Origin: Candidatus Leptovillus gracilis | GTDB lineage: Bacteria > Chloroflexota > Anaerolineae > Promineifilales > Promineifilaceae | Assembly (NCBI GenBank): GCA_016716065.1 | Contig: JADJXA010000008.1 | Location: forward strand, 62,001 to 126,000 | Direction of reading: 5' to 3' | DNA length: 64,000 bases | Shown: positions 48,501 through 56,796 of the stretch, piece by piece | Layout: every line of letters begins with the position of its first letter | Numbering within the stretch: position 1 is the first letter of the stretch | Notes under the pieces: model-generated | Database searches by the model: none | Seen by the model: the letters and a program-made list of their open reading frames with translations, nothing else | Told to the model about the DNA's origin: nothing | Made by a program: the position numbers and the translations under genes

Positions 48501-50062
48501 AACCACGATCTAAATGGACTGAGCAGACCCTGGCTGCGTATAAAGAACTGGATGATGAAGTTTTATCTGAGTACAGTGCCCGGCTACAACGTTTCTTGAA
48601 TGAGGAAGTCTTTTATTGTCGGGTGAAGCGCGTTGAGCAAATTGATTATGAAGGGTGGGTGTATGATTTTGAAGTTGCTCATCATCACAACTTTGTGGCG
48701 AACAATATGATTTGCCACAACACGGTTCAGACGCTCTCCCTTATCCAGCAATTAAAGGAAGAAACTGAAAGCCTGCCCGCGCCGATTTTGCTCATCTGCC
48801 CCACCTCCGTTGTCACCAACTGGGAATTGGAGCAACGCAAATTCACCCCCGGCTTGCGGGTGATGGTCCACCAGGGCGGCGACCGGCTGCGCGAAGCGGA
48901 ATTCGTGGCCGCCGCGCAGGCCAGCGACATGGTGCTGACCAGTTACGCCCTGGTGCGGCGCGACGCGGAAACGCTGCAGCAGATTGACTGGTTTGGCGTG
49001 GTGCTCGACGAGGCGCAAAACATCAAAAACGCCAACACCAAGCAGGCGCAAACCATCCGCAAGCTCCCGGCCGATTTTCGCCTGGCCCTGACGGGCACGC
49101 CGGTGGAAAACCGGCTGTCGGAGTTGTGGTCTATCATGCAGTTTCTTAACCCCGGCTTTTTGGGCGGGCAGAAGCAGTTCCGCGAGGAGTATGTGCTGCC
49201 GATTGAGAAGTATGGCGACCAGGAGGCGGCGCAGCGATTGCGTCAGGTGACACGGCCGTTCCTCCTCCGCCGCGTGAAAACCGACCCCACCGTCATCCAG
49301 GATTTGCCCGACAAGCAGGAGATGAAGGTCTACTGCCACCTCAGCGAAGAGCAGGCCACGCTGTACGAAGCCGTCGTGCGCGATGCGCTGGCGGCCATCG
49401 AAGAGCAGGAAGAGGGCGGCATGGCGCGCAAGGGGCTGGTGTTGAGCATGTTGATGCAGCTCAAGCAGGTGTGCAACCATCCGGCGCAGTATTTGCACCA
49501 GACGCAAACGTATAATGTGGGGGAGGATAACGGCCGTTCCGGTAAACTCGAACGCCTCACCGCCCTGCTGGAAGAAATCCTGGCCGAAGGCGACCGGCTG
49601 CTCATCTTCAGCCAGTTTACCGAGATGGCCGGGCTGCTGAAGGGGTATATTCAGGAGACGTTCGGCGTACCGACGCTCTATTTGCATGGGGGCGTGCCGC
49701 CCAAAAAACGAGCCGCCATGGTCGAACAATTCCAGCGCGATGATGGGCCGCCTGTCTTCCTGCTGTCGCTCAAAGCGGGCGGCACGGGGCTGAATCTGAC
49801 CCGCGCCAATCATGTTTTCCACTTCGACCGCTGGTGGAATCCGGCCGTCGAAGACCAGGCCACCGACCGCACCTTCCGCATCGGCCAGACGAAAAACGTT
49901 CTCGTTCACAAATTCGTCTGCCTGGGCACGCTGGAAGAGCGCATAGACGCGATGATAGAAGACAAAAAGGCGCTGGCGAACAGCATCATCGGCAGCGGTG
50001 AAAACTGGCTCACGGAGATGAATACAAGCGATTTGCGCGATTTGGTGAAGCTCAGGCAGTGA
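45530..50062 (+). CDS. SNF2-family DNA-dependent ATPase with intein
   Basis: The extein (about 1043 residues) has an N-terminal SNF2-associated region, then the helicase core: Walker A ADDMGLGK/T split by an intein, VVLDEAQNIKN (DEAQ form), LALTGTPVENRL, the helicase C-terminal domain with LIFSQFTEM, LSLKAGGTGLNLT and QATDRTFRIGQ. Such proteins remodel or translocate on DNA; bacterial ones often pair with SWIM-domain proteins, as here at 50726. ATG at 45530 (MHVLHLHWLTP) is preferred over 45500 because the protein family begins in this way. No strong ribosome site is visible. The base composition of the intein is clearly lower in G+C than the extein. Confidence 0.9.
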   Translation: MHVLHLHWLTPTTPEENGRSIFWLETAAAPQPSRNRRKKAAQPHPFAADRDGLRGLLTAVRLRGKLPIQTLALWLPTNRFGPIPSPDLLHDWEPDDNPPDLLPWQVIGGILDAAQTLRLLTWLHQNEMPAPYRLGVDGRFWHTAYTFTLELLAQQLIRPTLIAQRDAKAMRYEARWQPLLDGEAEAHRAAQLAAAMPAICRADAANPDETIPPRAILDSFLNHLADAAMRDWATKQELFLPTAADPAAAWVRALFAADPTVQASAGQMQHFTGSFRAWERALTIAGDKQYRVALRLEAPAQQETTRRKKGEDAWQLHYLLQARDDASLLVPAAEVWKTKGSVLPALDRQFDKPQERLLTGLGYAARFFKPIERSLQQRSPAGMSLTGDEAYAFLRQCAPQLQRAGFGLLVPPWWNKPGTRLGVRLKLGSTSKLTGQTAVATGHMNLEKLVNYRWQLSLGDTELTREEFDALVALKSPLVQIRGQWVQLDPEQIEAAIRFWEQQGMEGTLSLPEAMKLGLSAEEQQRNGLPVDGVELDDWLQSWLNRLQGEEKLAMLPMPEGLRATLRPYQQYGYSWLHFARRWGLGVILADDMGLGKCVAPDTQILVNGTLLTAEKVWQTFATETTFDGEGYWAEPDQSLIVNSMDNDTGKIVSSPITKLYRQAIREPMQRIVLEDGSTITITCRHQLWTPSGWTNHFQLGDYVGVPAKLPWDGNAVSPSLVQFLAWQIAEGYELKERATVHITQKEISRLNELEVCLQQIAQQFALEINQPKIHEPSAKSPYLTLNSRAYQSFLEANGYEWGHKSAGKKIPPFIMQADSTAVALFLKHFFEAEGSVSLKMRTVEISSASQELVMQLAVLLRRFGVWLRINARQKRATNGSGIYQTYYVGTFGGHSARLFQQSIGFLSEKKQKKLGQICQGASNTNVEGVPASHLIARLVQETKLPLRPLGMYNTVYVNGTQEFSRESLNRVVTNLNRVITGESLAAYQQKPRSKWTEQTLAAYKELDDEVLSEYSARLQRFLNEEVFYCRVKRVEQIDYEGWVYDFEVAHHHNFVANNMICHNTVQTLSLIQQLKEETESLPAPILLICPTSVVTNWELEQRKFTPGLRVMVHQGGDRLREAEFVAAAQASDMVLTSYALVRRDAETLQQIDWFGVVLDEAQNIKNANTKQAQTIRKLPADFRLALTGTPVENRLSELWSIMQFLNPGFLGGQKQFREEYVLPIEKYGDQEAAQRLRQVTRPFLLRRVKTDPTVIQDLPDKQEMKVYCHLSEEQATLYEAVVRDALAAIEEQEEGGMARKGLVLSMLMQLKQVCNHPAQYLHQTQTYNVGEDNGRSGKLERLTALLEEILAEGDRLLIFSQFTEMAGLLKGYIQETFGVPTLYLHGGVPPKKRAAMVEQFQRDDGPPVFLLSLKAGGTGLNLTRANHVFHFDRWWNPAVEDQATDRTFRIGQTKNVLVHKFVCLGTLEERIDAMIEDKKALANSIIGSGENWLTEMNTSDLRDLVKLRQ
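47321..48721 (+). other. Intein with LAGLIDADG-type homing endonuclease inside the SNF2 Walker A loop
   Basis: The 467-residue insertion starts with Cys (CVAPDTQILVNG, block A) and ends HN followed by Thr (FEVAHHHNFVANNMICHN, blocks F/G). Block B is ITITCRHQLWTPSG. The two dodecapeptide-like motifs FLAWQIAEGY and FLKHFFEAEGSV fit a LAGLIDADG endonuclease. Removing it restores GLGKTVQTL exactly. The chemistry residues for splicing (Cys1, penultimate His, last Asn, +1 Thr) are all present, so splicing should work. Confidence 0.95.
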
Positions 50063-50147
50063 GGGCGATTGCTGGTTGATTGTAATTACATTATAATAAC
50101 AATGATGATGATGATTGGCTGTCTGAAGGTTCGCGCAGGAGAGAGAT

Positions 50148-50405
50148 ATGACTACCCTCATTAAAATTGGCAATTCCCAAGGCGTTCGTATTCCGAAAAC
50201 AGTGATTGAACAGGCTGGGCTGGCGGGTCAGGAGCTTGAGTTTGCGGTGATGGCGGATGGCTTGTTGATTAAACCCCTTCGCAAACAGCCACGACAGGAA
50301 TGGGAACAGCACATTCGTAAGGCTTTGCAGACCCATGCCGAGGGAACGGCCGACACAGAATGGCTCGATGCGCCTCTGACCACAGATGATGATTGGGAGT
50401 GGTAA
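50148..50405 (+). CDS. mazE: MazE/AbrB-type antitoxin
   Basis: The N-terminal swapped-hairpin DNA-binding motif (IKIGNSQGVRIPKTVIEQAG) is typical of MazE/SpoVT-AbrB. The acidic C-terminal tail (WLDAPLTTDDDWEW) is the expected toxin-binding peptide. GGAGAGAG lies before the ATG. It is followed after 4 bases by the toxin gene. Confidence 0.9.
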   Translation: MTTLIKIGNSQGVRIPKTVIEQAGLAGQELEFAVMADGLLIKPLRKQPRQEWEQHIRKALQTHAEGTADTEWLDAPLTTDDDWEW

Positions 50406-50409
50406 CTAC

Positions 50410-50724
50410 ATGAAACGGTTTGAAGTATGGCTGGTCGGTTTAGACCCGACGGTTGGGCGCGAAATTAACAAGACGCGGCCGTGTGTCATTATTTCGCCCG
50501 ATGAGATGAACCCCCTCTCAACTGTTATTGTCGCGCCGTTAACCAGCAAGGGATTTATGTTTCCGGGACGTGTCGCCACCCGATTTCAGGACAAGGATGG
50601 GTTTATTTTGCTGGATCAGATGCGGGCGGTAGACAAACAGCGCCTTTATCAAAGATTGGGGGCAGTGGACAGGCAAACCATAAGCAGCTTGTGCGCTGTA
50701 TTACAAGAGATGTTTGCGTGTTAG
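50410..50724 (+). CDS. mazF: MazF/PemK-type mRNA interferase toxin
   Basis: The 104 residues contain the PemK/MazF signatures EVWLVGLDPTVGREINKTRP and VIVAPLTSK, and a C-terminal LDQMRAVDKQRL. MazF toxins cut mRNA at short motifs. ATG at 50410 is used rather than 50386, which lies inside the antitoxin gene. The pair sits between the SNF2 and SWIM genes. Confidence 0.92.
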   Translation: MKRFEVWLVGLDPTVGREINKTRPCVIISPDEMNPLSTVIVAPLTSKGFMFPGRVATRFQDKDGFILLDQMRAVDKQRLYQRLGAVDRQTISSLCAVLQEMFAC

Positions 50725-50725
50725 T

Positions 50726-51577
50726 ATGAGCTGGTATTACAACTTCAAACCAACCACACCGATCGAGACGGACGAAGGCATCAAGTCTAAAAGCAAGCGC
50801 GGCGAGTTTGTGAAGAGTTGGTGGGCGACGCGCTGGATTAAGGCGATGGAGCGGGTGATGGACAGCGGCCGTTTGCAGCGGGGGCGCAGCTACGCCCGCA
50901 AAGGACAGGTGCTGTCGCTGGAGGAGAGCAAGGGCAAGATCAGCGCCAAGGTGCAGGGGTCGCGGCGGACGCCATACAAAATTTCGATTGAATTGACGTC
51001 GCTTTCGGAGCGGGATTGGGAGAAGGTGTTGGCGGCGTTGGCGGAACGGCCGTTCTTCGTGGCCCAGTTGCTCGCCGGGGAGATGCCGCAGGAGATCGAG
51101 GAAGCGTTTCAGGCCGCCAGGCTGGATTTATTCCCTGGTAAACGGGATTTAAAGCAAGATTGTAACTGTCCCGATTGGGCCGATGTGTGCAAACATCTGG
51201 CGGCGACCCATTACATTCTGGCGGAACGGTTCGACGAAGACCCATTCCTGCTGTTCCGGCTGCGCGGCAAGACGCAGGATGAAATTGTGGCCGCTTTGGG
51301 CACAGGCGCGGCGGAAGGGGAAACGGCCGTTGCCCCCGAATACACCCCCGCGCCACCCCTCAGCGAATCGCTGGCCGCCTTCTGGCAAATCGGCCCGCAG
51401 ATCGAGCAGTTCACCGTCCACATCGCCCCACCCGACGCCCCCTACCCGCTGCTGGAGCGGCTGGGCGACCCTGATTTTATGCCGGATGCCCGGCGCTGGC
51501 TGGTGAAGGCGTATGATGCGGCGACGGAAACGGCCGTGCAGATCGCCTATCAATCGGAAAACGCCGAAGATGGTTGA
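50726..51577 (+). CDS. SWIM zinc-finger protein, SNF2-associated
   Basis: A CxCx(n)CxH SWIM motif (CNCPDWADVCKHLAATHYIL) lies at about residues 150-170 within a 283-residue protein. The N-terminal part (WWATRWIKAMERVMDSGRLQ and RGRSYARKGQVLSLE) is typical of SWIM proteins encoded beside SNF2 helicases. SWIM domains bind DNA or protein. The start ATG is 1 base after the mazF stop, so it is co-transcribed with mazEF and probably the SNF2 gene. Confidence 0.9.
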   Translation: MSWYYNFKPTTPIETDEGIKSKSKRGEFVKSWWATRWIKAMERVMDSGRLQRGRSYARKGQVLSLEESKGKISAKVQGSRRTPYKISIELTSLSERDWEKVLAALAERPFFVAQLLAGEMPQEIEEAFQAARLDLFPGKRDLKQDCNCPDWADVCKHLAATHYILAERFDEDPFLLFRLRGKTQDEIVAALGTGAAEGETAVAPEYTPAPPLSESLAAFWQIGPQIEQFTVHIAPPDAPYPLLERLGDPDFMPDARRWLVKAYDAATETAVQIAYQSENAEDG

Positions 51578-51593
51578 AACAATCTACCTCCCC

Positions 51594-51700
51594 TCACAGT
51601 AAATTCGCCTGATCAAACCCCCGGATCAACGCCGCCCGCCGCGCATAAATGACCCGAATTTTCTCCAGACGGTCGGCGAACGTCGTTTCAGTAGCCGTGG
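51594..51700 (-). pseudogene. C-terminal gene scrap, second copy
   Basis: Minus-strand reading ETTFADRLEKIRVIYARRAA, then LIRGFDQANLL and stop, homologous to 37083-37199. The parent gene is unknown. The spacer onward to 51853 contains nothing else. Confidence 0.45.
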
Positions 51701-51852
51701 CGATCAAACTCAGCGCTCCGAAATTAACCATAGCCCACCAAGGCCAATTGAGGCAAAGTAAGATCATGGTAAAATGGCTTTTTCGCGCCGACACGGCCTG
51801 GTCTATCGGCGGCGCGAGGGTAAAAATTAGCGGCCTTAAGTGAAAAACCACC

Positions 51853-53295
51853 ATGAGTAAACGACGGCAGTTTAGCAGACGCAAACGAAACGCACCTGCC
51901 AACCGGCCATCCCCACAGGCAAAGCAATGGGTGGCGGCATTGGCCGCCCTGGGCAATGAACAGTGGGCCGAAGCGATAGACCGCTTCAAGAAGTTCATGC
52001 AAGGCATGGACAATCCCCTTGAACGGTTGCCCATCTATCACAACCTGGCCGCCTGTTACCTGGAAATGGGTTTGTATGATGAGGCGCTGGTTGTCTGGGA
52101 TGAAATAGCCGCATTAATGGCCGAAAATCCCGATATGCAGTTTGGTCGGGCCATTACCTATGGCTGCGCCGGGCGATTGGCAGAAGCCATCCAGTCGCTT
52201 GAACAATTTCGCCAATTGGAACCGGCCAAAGCACAGCAGCTTGGGATAGACGAGATGATTGACGATTTGCAGCAAGAGATGCGGGGGGAACGGCCGTCGG
52301 GCAACTTTCTATATCAACATCTGGAAGCGCAGCTAGAAACCAACATAGACATGGGCGACTTTGACCTGGTAGAACGCAAAGCGCGACGGCTAATCAGCAT
52401 CATCAATGAGCGGCCGGAAGGTCACTTTGCTCTAGGGTTGGCTTTGCTACGCCAGAAACAGCCCGCCGCCGCCCTGACCAGCTTCCTGGCAGCCCACGTC
52501 CTGGAACCACAATACGTCCCTACCCTCTACAACATCGGTTACTGCTACATGGAGACCAACCAGCCAGAGGAGGCCCTGATTTGGCTCAAGCGCGCCCTGG
52601 AGCGAGACAAAACCTACACGCCGGCCCTGCAAAAGATGGGTCAGGTTCACCTGCAATGGAACCAAACGGAAGAAGCAGTGGCATTCTGGCGGCAAGCGCT
52701 AACCATCCAGCCCGATTATGAACCGGCGCAACAAGCTTTGTATGAAGCTGGCGCCGGCCCGAAGCCAGAAGACCCACCGGCGCCGATAACTGCGCAGTTA
52801 CAGCGCTATGGGCCGCTGGTCAAAGGGCGGATGAGACAGCCGCGCGTTTATCGCAGTGGCAGCGTGACTCTGACGCTTGATCCGGAAGTCGGTTTTGTGC
52901 TGGAAGACGCGGAGAATGCGCGTAATGGAACGGTTTATGCTAGCGGACCTTTTGGCGTGGCGCGAATGGAGGCGACCGATGTCCGGCATTTCATCGGCGT
53001 ACTCAAGTTGTTGATACGGCAGGCAAACGAGTATACCTGTCGTGATATGGCGATCCTGGCCTACTACTCGGACGAGCCGCCTTTCAATTATCTGTTGGCG
53101 ATGAAGAATGGCGAATTAGTGGGCAATGGCAACGGCCGTTTGTTCGCCGACAAAATGCCCTCTCACTTAAAGGTGCGTGTGGACAGCGACCTGGAAAGTC
53201 CATATGGTTCGCCATTTAACGGCTACTTTATCTATCTGGCCCAAGGTGGCCGACCAGGTGTGGCGGCCATGACGTTAGGATTGCTGGCAGAGTGA
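51853..53295 (+). CDS. TPR protein with C-terminal uncharacterised domain
   Basis: The N-terminus is basic (SKRRQFSRRKRNAPANRP). TPR motifs run through residues 30-300 (YHNLAACYLEMGLYDEALVV; YNIGYCYMETNQPEEALIWL; MGQVHLQWNQTEEAVAFWRQ). Residues about 320-480 form an unrecognised domain with an alpha/beta look (VTLTLDPEVGFVLEDAENAR). There is no strong ribosome site before the ATG. It may be a chaperone-like or scaffold protein; it is convergent with the SWIM gene at 53361. Confidence 0.75.
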   Translation: MSKRRQFSRRKRNAPANRPSPQAKQWVAALAALGNEQWAEAIDRFKKFMQGMDNPLERLPIYHNLAACYLEMGLYDEALVVWDEIAALMAENPDMQFGRAITYGCAGRLAEAIQSLEQFRQLEPAKAQQLGIDEMIDDLQQEMRGERPSGNFLYQHLEAQLETNIDMGDFDLVERKARRLISIINERPEGHFALGLALLRQKQPAAALTSFLAAHVLEPQYVPTLYNIGYCYMETNQPEEALIWLKRALERDKTYTPALQKMGQVHLQWNQTEEAVAFWRQALTIQPDYEPAQQALYEAGAGPKPEDPPAPITAQLQRYGPLVKGRMRQPRVYRSGSVTLTLDPEVGFVLEDAENARNGTVYASGPFGVARMEATDVRHFIGVLKLLIRQANEYTCRDMAILAYYSDEPPFNYLLAMKNGELVGNGNGRLFADKMPSHLKVRVDSDLESPYGSPFNGYFIYLAQGGRPGVAAMTLGLLAE

Positions 53296-53360
53296 TTCAG
53301 TTGAAACACCACGCAGCCAGTCTAACGCCCCGGCCATCTGTGGCCCCAAAAGAGCGGGGA

Positions 53361-55166
53361 TTAGCGAATGGCCCGCAGCAAGGGAACCAACTTGTACTTA
53401 CGCTGATGAGTTGCCAAAACAGCGTCCAGATAGTCCTGCCATTCGGCCAGGCGGTGGTGCTGCTGGTAAATCTCGCGGGCCTGGCGCAGCCAGACAACGG
53501 CCGTTTCATACGCCCCCGCCTTCCCCGCATCCATAATCGCCTCCGCTTTCCGCTGGTATATTTGGATGCCCCAGTCAGGGTATTTTCCTCTGGTCGCTTC
53601 AACCACCTGGCGTAACTCGCCTTCCAGCCAAAACCCGTCTCTGTCCAATGCCTGCATCGCCTGAACAAGCATCTTCTCGTGCAGGTAGATGGCGACCTTG
53701 TGCGTGGCCGGCCCGCTTCTCGCCAATGTTTGTAGTAGCTGCGGTTGGATAGTCTGCCATTCGCTGCCCGCTAATTGCTGCACGGCCGTGTAATCGGCCA
53801 ATTCATAGCTGCCGCTAAAGGCCGCCTGAGCCGCTTTCATGGCCAAGGGCTGGTTGCCAACGGCCGTTGCCCCCTTCCGCAGCCAGCGCGCCAACGCCAC
53901 CTTCCCCTGCGCCCGTTCCAGACTCAGACCATGTTCGGCGATGGTCAGGGCGGCGTCCATCTCCCCTTTGGCGGCCAAAATATGCGCCAGGGCAAGAATG
54001 TCCGTTGGGTCATCGAGGTAAGCCCGCGCTGCGGCGATGGCTTTACCTGCGTCGCCGCTTTGGGCCATCATGTTGATGGCTAACGCCGTTTGCCCTTCTG
54101 CTTCTGCCAGATAGATGTATTCTTGCGCTCGACCCTGCCGCGCTAAAATGCGCAGGCGCGCCAGCGCCAATTCCTCAAAGTAATCGGGCGCTTCGTCTGC
54201 CCAGGCCCCTTTGTCGCTGATCTGGCCTTGCAGGGCGGCGACCAGCGGCGGATAGGACCAACCGTGCTGAACGGCCGTTTCCGCAATCTCCAGGTCGCCC
54301 AATCCTTCAGCCCACTCCTCGATCTGATCTAACCACTCTGCCTCATCCTGTGGCGTCAGTTCCAGGCTTAACAGCACCTCGGCCAACGCCGCGCCCAGCG
54401 TCAGCGCCGCCTCGCCCAGGACGTCCTCGTTGTATTCGTACACCCATTCGTCGAGTTCGGTCAGGCCATCTATATATGCGTCTATGATAGTAGAGATGAG
54501 GGAAACGGCCGTTGCCCCATCTCCCCCATCCAACAACTCCTCTATCTTTTCCAGATGCGGCTCCAAAATCTCGTCCGGGTCCACTTCCATGCCCGCGTAT
54601 TCATCGTAGTAGCCGTGCTTGAAATTGTCGCCCTTGCCCGCCAGTCGGAAATCCTTGCGAATCTCGCGGCTTACCGCGCCCAGGTCTACCGCAGGCAAAG
54701 GACTCGCAGCGGCAGCCGCAGTTGGCGTGATGGGGCGGTCGCGCAGCCAGGCCACTTCCCGCTCCACGGCGTCGGCAACTTCCGGCCCCATCTCCGCTAC
54801 CCCCAGGAGTATCTGGCACAACTGCTCGGCCGTCAGGCCGGCCAGGAGCGTGGCGATGGGCGTTTTTTCGGTGATGGTTTCTGGTTGGTGGATGGCGGCC
54901 AGCAGGGTGGCGACAATGTGTTTGCAAATGCCACCCCAATCATAGGGGCAGGAACAAATGGTATCGCCGATGCCGGAATCGGCCAGCGTTACCTGGACGC
55001 TATAGGGTTCGTAATCGCTGCCTGCTACCTCGGCGGCGATCAGGTTGCCGCGCCGGGTCACTTCCAAAACGGCGCCCTCGTCGAAATAGCGTTGACCCCG
55101 CGCAAATGATTCGGCGCTGGCGAGGGCCTGTATATCGGTCTCTTTAATCTGGTATGTCTGAGTCAT
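53361..55166 (-). CDS. SWIM zinc-finger and TPR-like protein
   Basis: The N-terminus has FARGQRYFDEGAV and the SWIM motif CSCPYDWGGICKHIVATLLA (about residues 68-87). The remainder is long helical repeat (YIYLAEAEGQTALAINMMAQ; AHILAAKGEMDAALTIAEHG). The layout is typical of SWIM proteins that accompany SNF2 helicases. A homologous C-terminal fragment lies at 44579. AGAACG precedes the ATG weakly. Confidence 0.85.
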   Translation of the reverse strand: MTQTYQIKETDIQALASAESFARGQRYFDEGAVLEVTRRGNLIAAEVAGSDYEPYSVQVTLADSGIGDTICSCPYDWGGICKHIVATLLAAIHQPETITEKTPIATLLAGLTAEQLCQILLGVAEMGPEVADAVEREVAWLRDRPITPTAAAAASPLPAVDLGAVSREIRKDFRLAGKGDNFKHGYYDEYAGMEVDPDEILEPHLEKIEELLDGGDGATAVSLISTIIDAYIDGLTELDEWVYEYNEDVLGEAALTLGAALAEVLLSLELTPQDEAEWLDQIEEWAEGLGDLEIAETAVQHGWSYPPLVAALQGQISDKGAWADEAPDYFEELALARLRILARQGRAQEYIYLAEAEGQTALAINMMAQSGDAGKAIAAARAYLDDPTDILALAHILAAKGEMDAALTIAEHGLSLERAQGKVALARWLRKGATAVGNQPLAMKAAQAAFSGSYELADYTAVQQLAGSEWQTIQPQLLQTLARSGPATHKVAIYLHEKMLVQAMQALDRDGFWLEGELRQVVEATRGKYPDWGIQIYQRKAEAIMDAGKAGAYETAVVWLRQAREIYQQHHRLAEWQDYLDAVLATHQRKYKLVPLLRAIR

Positions 55167-55206
55167 CGTTCTCCATTAACAAGGTGGGTCTCAGATTAGT
55201 CAATTT

Positions 55207-56016
55207 TTACCTATCATCCAACATAGCCAACAACTGCTGTTTAGAAAAAACTGGTTGCTTGTCCGAGTCAACAATAAACGAGCCAACATCTTCCATCACA
55301 AGCGACCACTGCAACGGCAATAGTTGTTCCCGCACAATCATTCGCCAATTGGCTGGCGTTAAGGCGGCGTGGCCCCACCCTCCCTGCTGCAAACATTGAC
55401 TCAGGTAGTCCAGGTTAGGCTCAGGCCAATTGGATTGATTCAAGTACCACCATAAATCATAAATATCACGCCCCTTGAGATAGTTACGCTGCAAGATGGC
55501 GCTCAGTTTTCCGGCCAGAAGCGTGGCCGGATCATGGTGCTGCAAATTCAGAGGAACGTGTTTGTTTAATGGGGTTGTCGTTAAGCGAGCATGTGATGGT
55601 GGATTGGTGTCTACTTCAATTTTGATTGCCAGGACTTCTTCCGCGTGTCCCGACAAGCCAAGTTCGTAAAGCAGGCCACGAAAGCGCACGAAGGCTTTAT
55701 GAACCGCCTGCTTTTCGTTCAACTTAACATCAACCTCATAGGCTTCGGCGGAAAAATCACGCACGATTTGCTGCAAATAGGCGCGAAAATCATAGGCCTC
55801 CGGATGCAATTCGAGAGCAAAATCAAGGTCTTCGGAGTAGCGGGGAATGTCATAGAGAAAGCGCAGACTTGTGCCGCCATAAAAAGCCAGCGTTTGCATC
55901 GCGCCAGCGCGCTGCAGACTTTGCAGAGTACGCGCTTGTAGATATTCACGCACGGTGTGGATCGCCAGAAGTTTGGTTGGCGCAGGGGCAATAAGTGAGC
56001 GCAGATAGGCTTTCAT
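55207..56016 (-). CDS. AbiEii-type nucleotidyltransferase toxin, pair 2
   Basis: GGTSLRFLY and RYSEDLDFALE give the nucleotidyltransferase signature; NYLKGRDIYDLWWYLNQ is also conserved. The length (269) and order match the pair at 39970, from which it differs at about half of its residues. Its start overlaps the antitoxin gene by 4 bases. Confidence 0.87.
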   Translation of the reverse strand: MKAYLRSLIAPAPTKLLAIHTVREYLQARTLQSLQRAGAMQTLAFYGGTSLRFLYDIPRYSEDLDFALELHPEAYDFRAYLQQIVRDFSAEAYEVDVKLNEKQAVHKAFVRFRGLLYELGLSGHAEEVLAIKIEVDTNPPSHARLTTTPLNKHVPLNLQHHDPATLLAGKLSAILQRNYLKGRDIYDLWWYLNQSNWPEPNLDYLSQCLQQGGWGHAALTPANWRMIVREQLLPLQWSLVMEDVGSFIVDSDKQPVFSKQQLLAMLDDR

Positions 56017-56642
56017 AATGGTTCGTATTCTTCGGCTTCGCGCCGGGCAATCGCCTCAATCACGCTGGCGGCGCGTTTAAGTTTGGGCTTGCGGGAACGT
56101 TCTGCTAAACGATGAAGCCGCCCAATATCAAGCGCTTCAAGATTTTGCAGGCGCAGAGATTCGATATATTCCCTTGAGTCTCCCTGCGGGCGGAAATGGA
56201 TGAGATCGAGCAGCGCTTTTTCTGGCATGGCGACGTAGGCGTCTTCTTCATCAACCAAAAGGCGGTACTCGATGCCATAGAACAGAGAGGGATGAATGTG
56301 CCGGTAAGAAAAACGGCCGAACTTGTTTTCATACTTCCCTGGCCGTTGGGTGGTAACACTGGTGACAACGGCGACATGTTCTGGGATGAGGTGGTAGTAA
56401 GCCAACGCCATTTGCAGACTCACATAAGAACCGGGCACAAGATGATTTGCCACAACAAAGGGATGGGGATTTTGGTGCGGCAGCGTATAGATACCACGCC
56501 GTAATTGGACAATTTTCTTATCTTTTGTCCAATCGCTTAACTGTCGTTTAGCCTGATGGTGCGTTACGTCACCGGTCAGAAGTAACGACGTCTCAAACAG
56601 TGGTTGATCTTGCACGATCTCTTGTAGTTGCTGCCAGCGCAT
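56013..56642 (-). CDS. AbiEi-type antitoxin/regulator, pair 2
   Basis: Begins MRWQQLQEIVQDQPLFETSL with a winged helix (HHQAKRQLSDWTKDKKIVQL) and the AbiEi body (YVSLQMALAYYHLIPEHVAV; MPEKALLDLIHFRPQGD). It is a paralogue of the protein at 40773. A hairpin element starts 155 bases upstream. Confidence 0.87.
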   Translation of the reverse strand: MRWQQLQEIVQDQPLFETSLLLTGDVTHHQAKRQLSDWTKDKKIVQLRRGIYTLPHQNPHPFVVANHLVPGSYVSLQMALAYYHLIPEHVAVVTSVTTQRPGKYENKFGRFSYRHIHPSLFYGIEYRLLVDEEDAYVAMPEKALLDLIHFRPQGDSREYIESLRLQNLEALDIGRLHRLAERSRKPKLKRAASVIEAIARREAEEYEPL

Positions 56643-56796
56643 GATGGTTATTATGGCTTAAATCGTTAGTTGTTGCAACGCTTTTGAGATTATGGGCAAC
56701 GGCCGTTTTCCCCACCAGCCTCACCATTCCCCGTCAAATCATGTCCAGCAGTCTCTGAATAAACCAACTATATGTCAACTCATCCGTCGCCGACCA

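Noticed and set aside
48752..50173. 473-codon leftward frame opposite the SNF2 C-terminal half
   Set aside because: The opposite strand holds all the helicase motifs; the leftward peptide is basic/leucine-rich with no domain.
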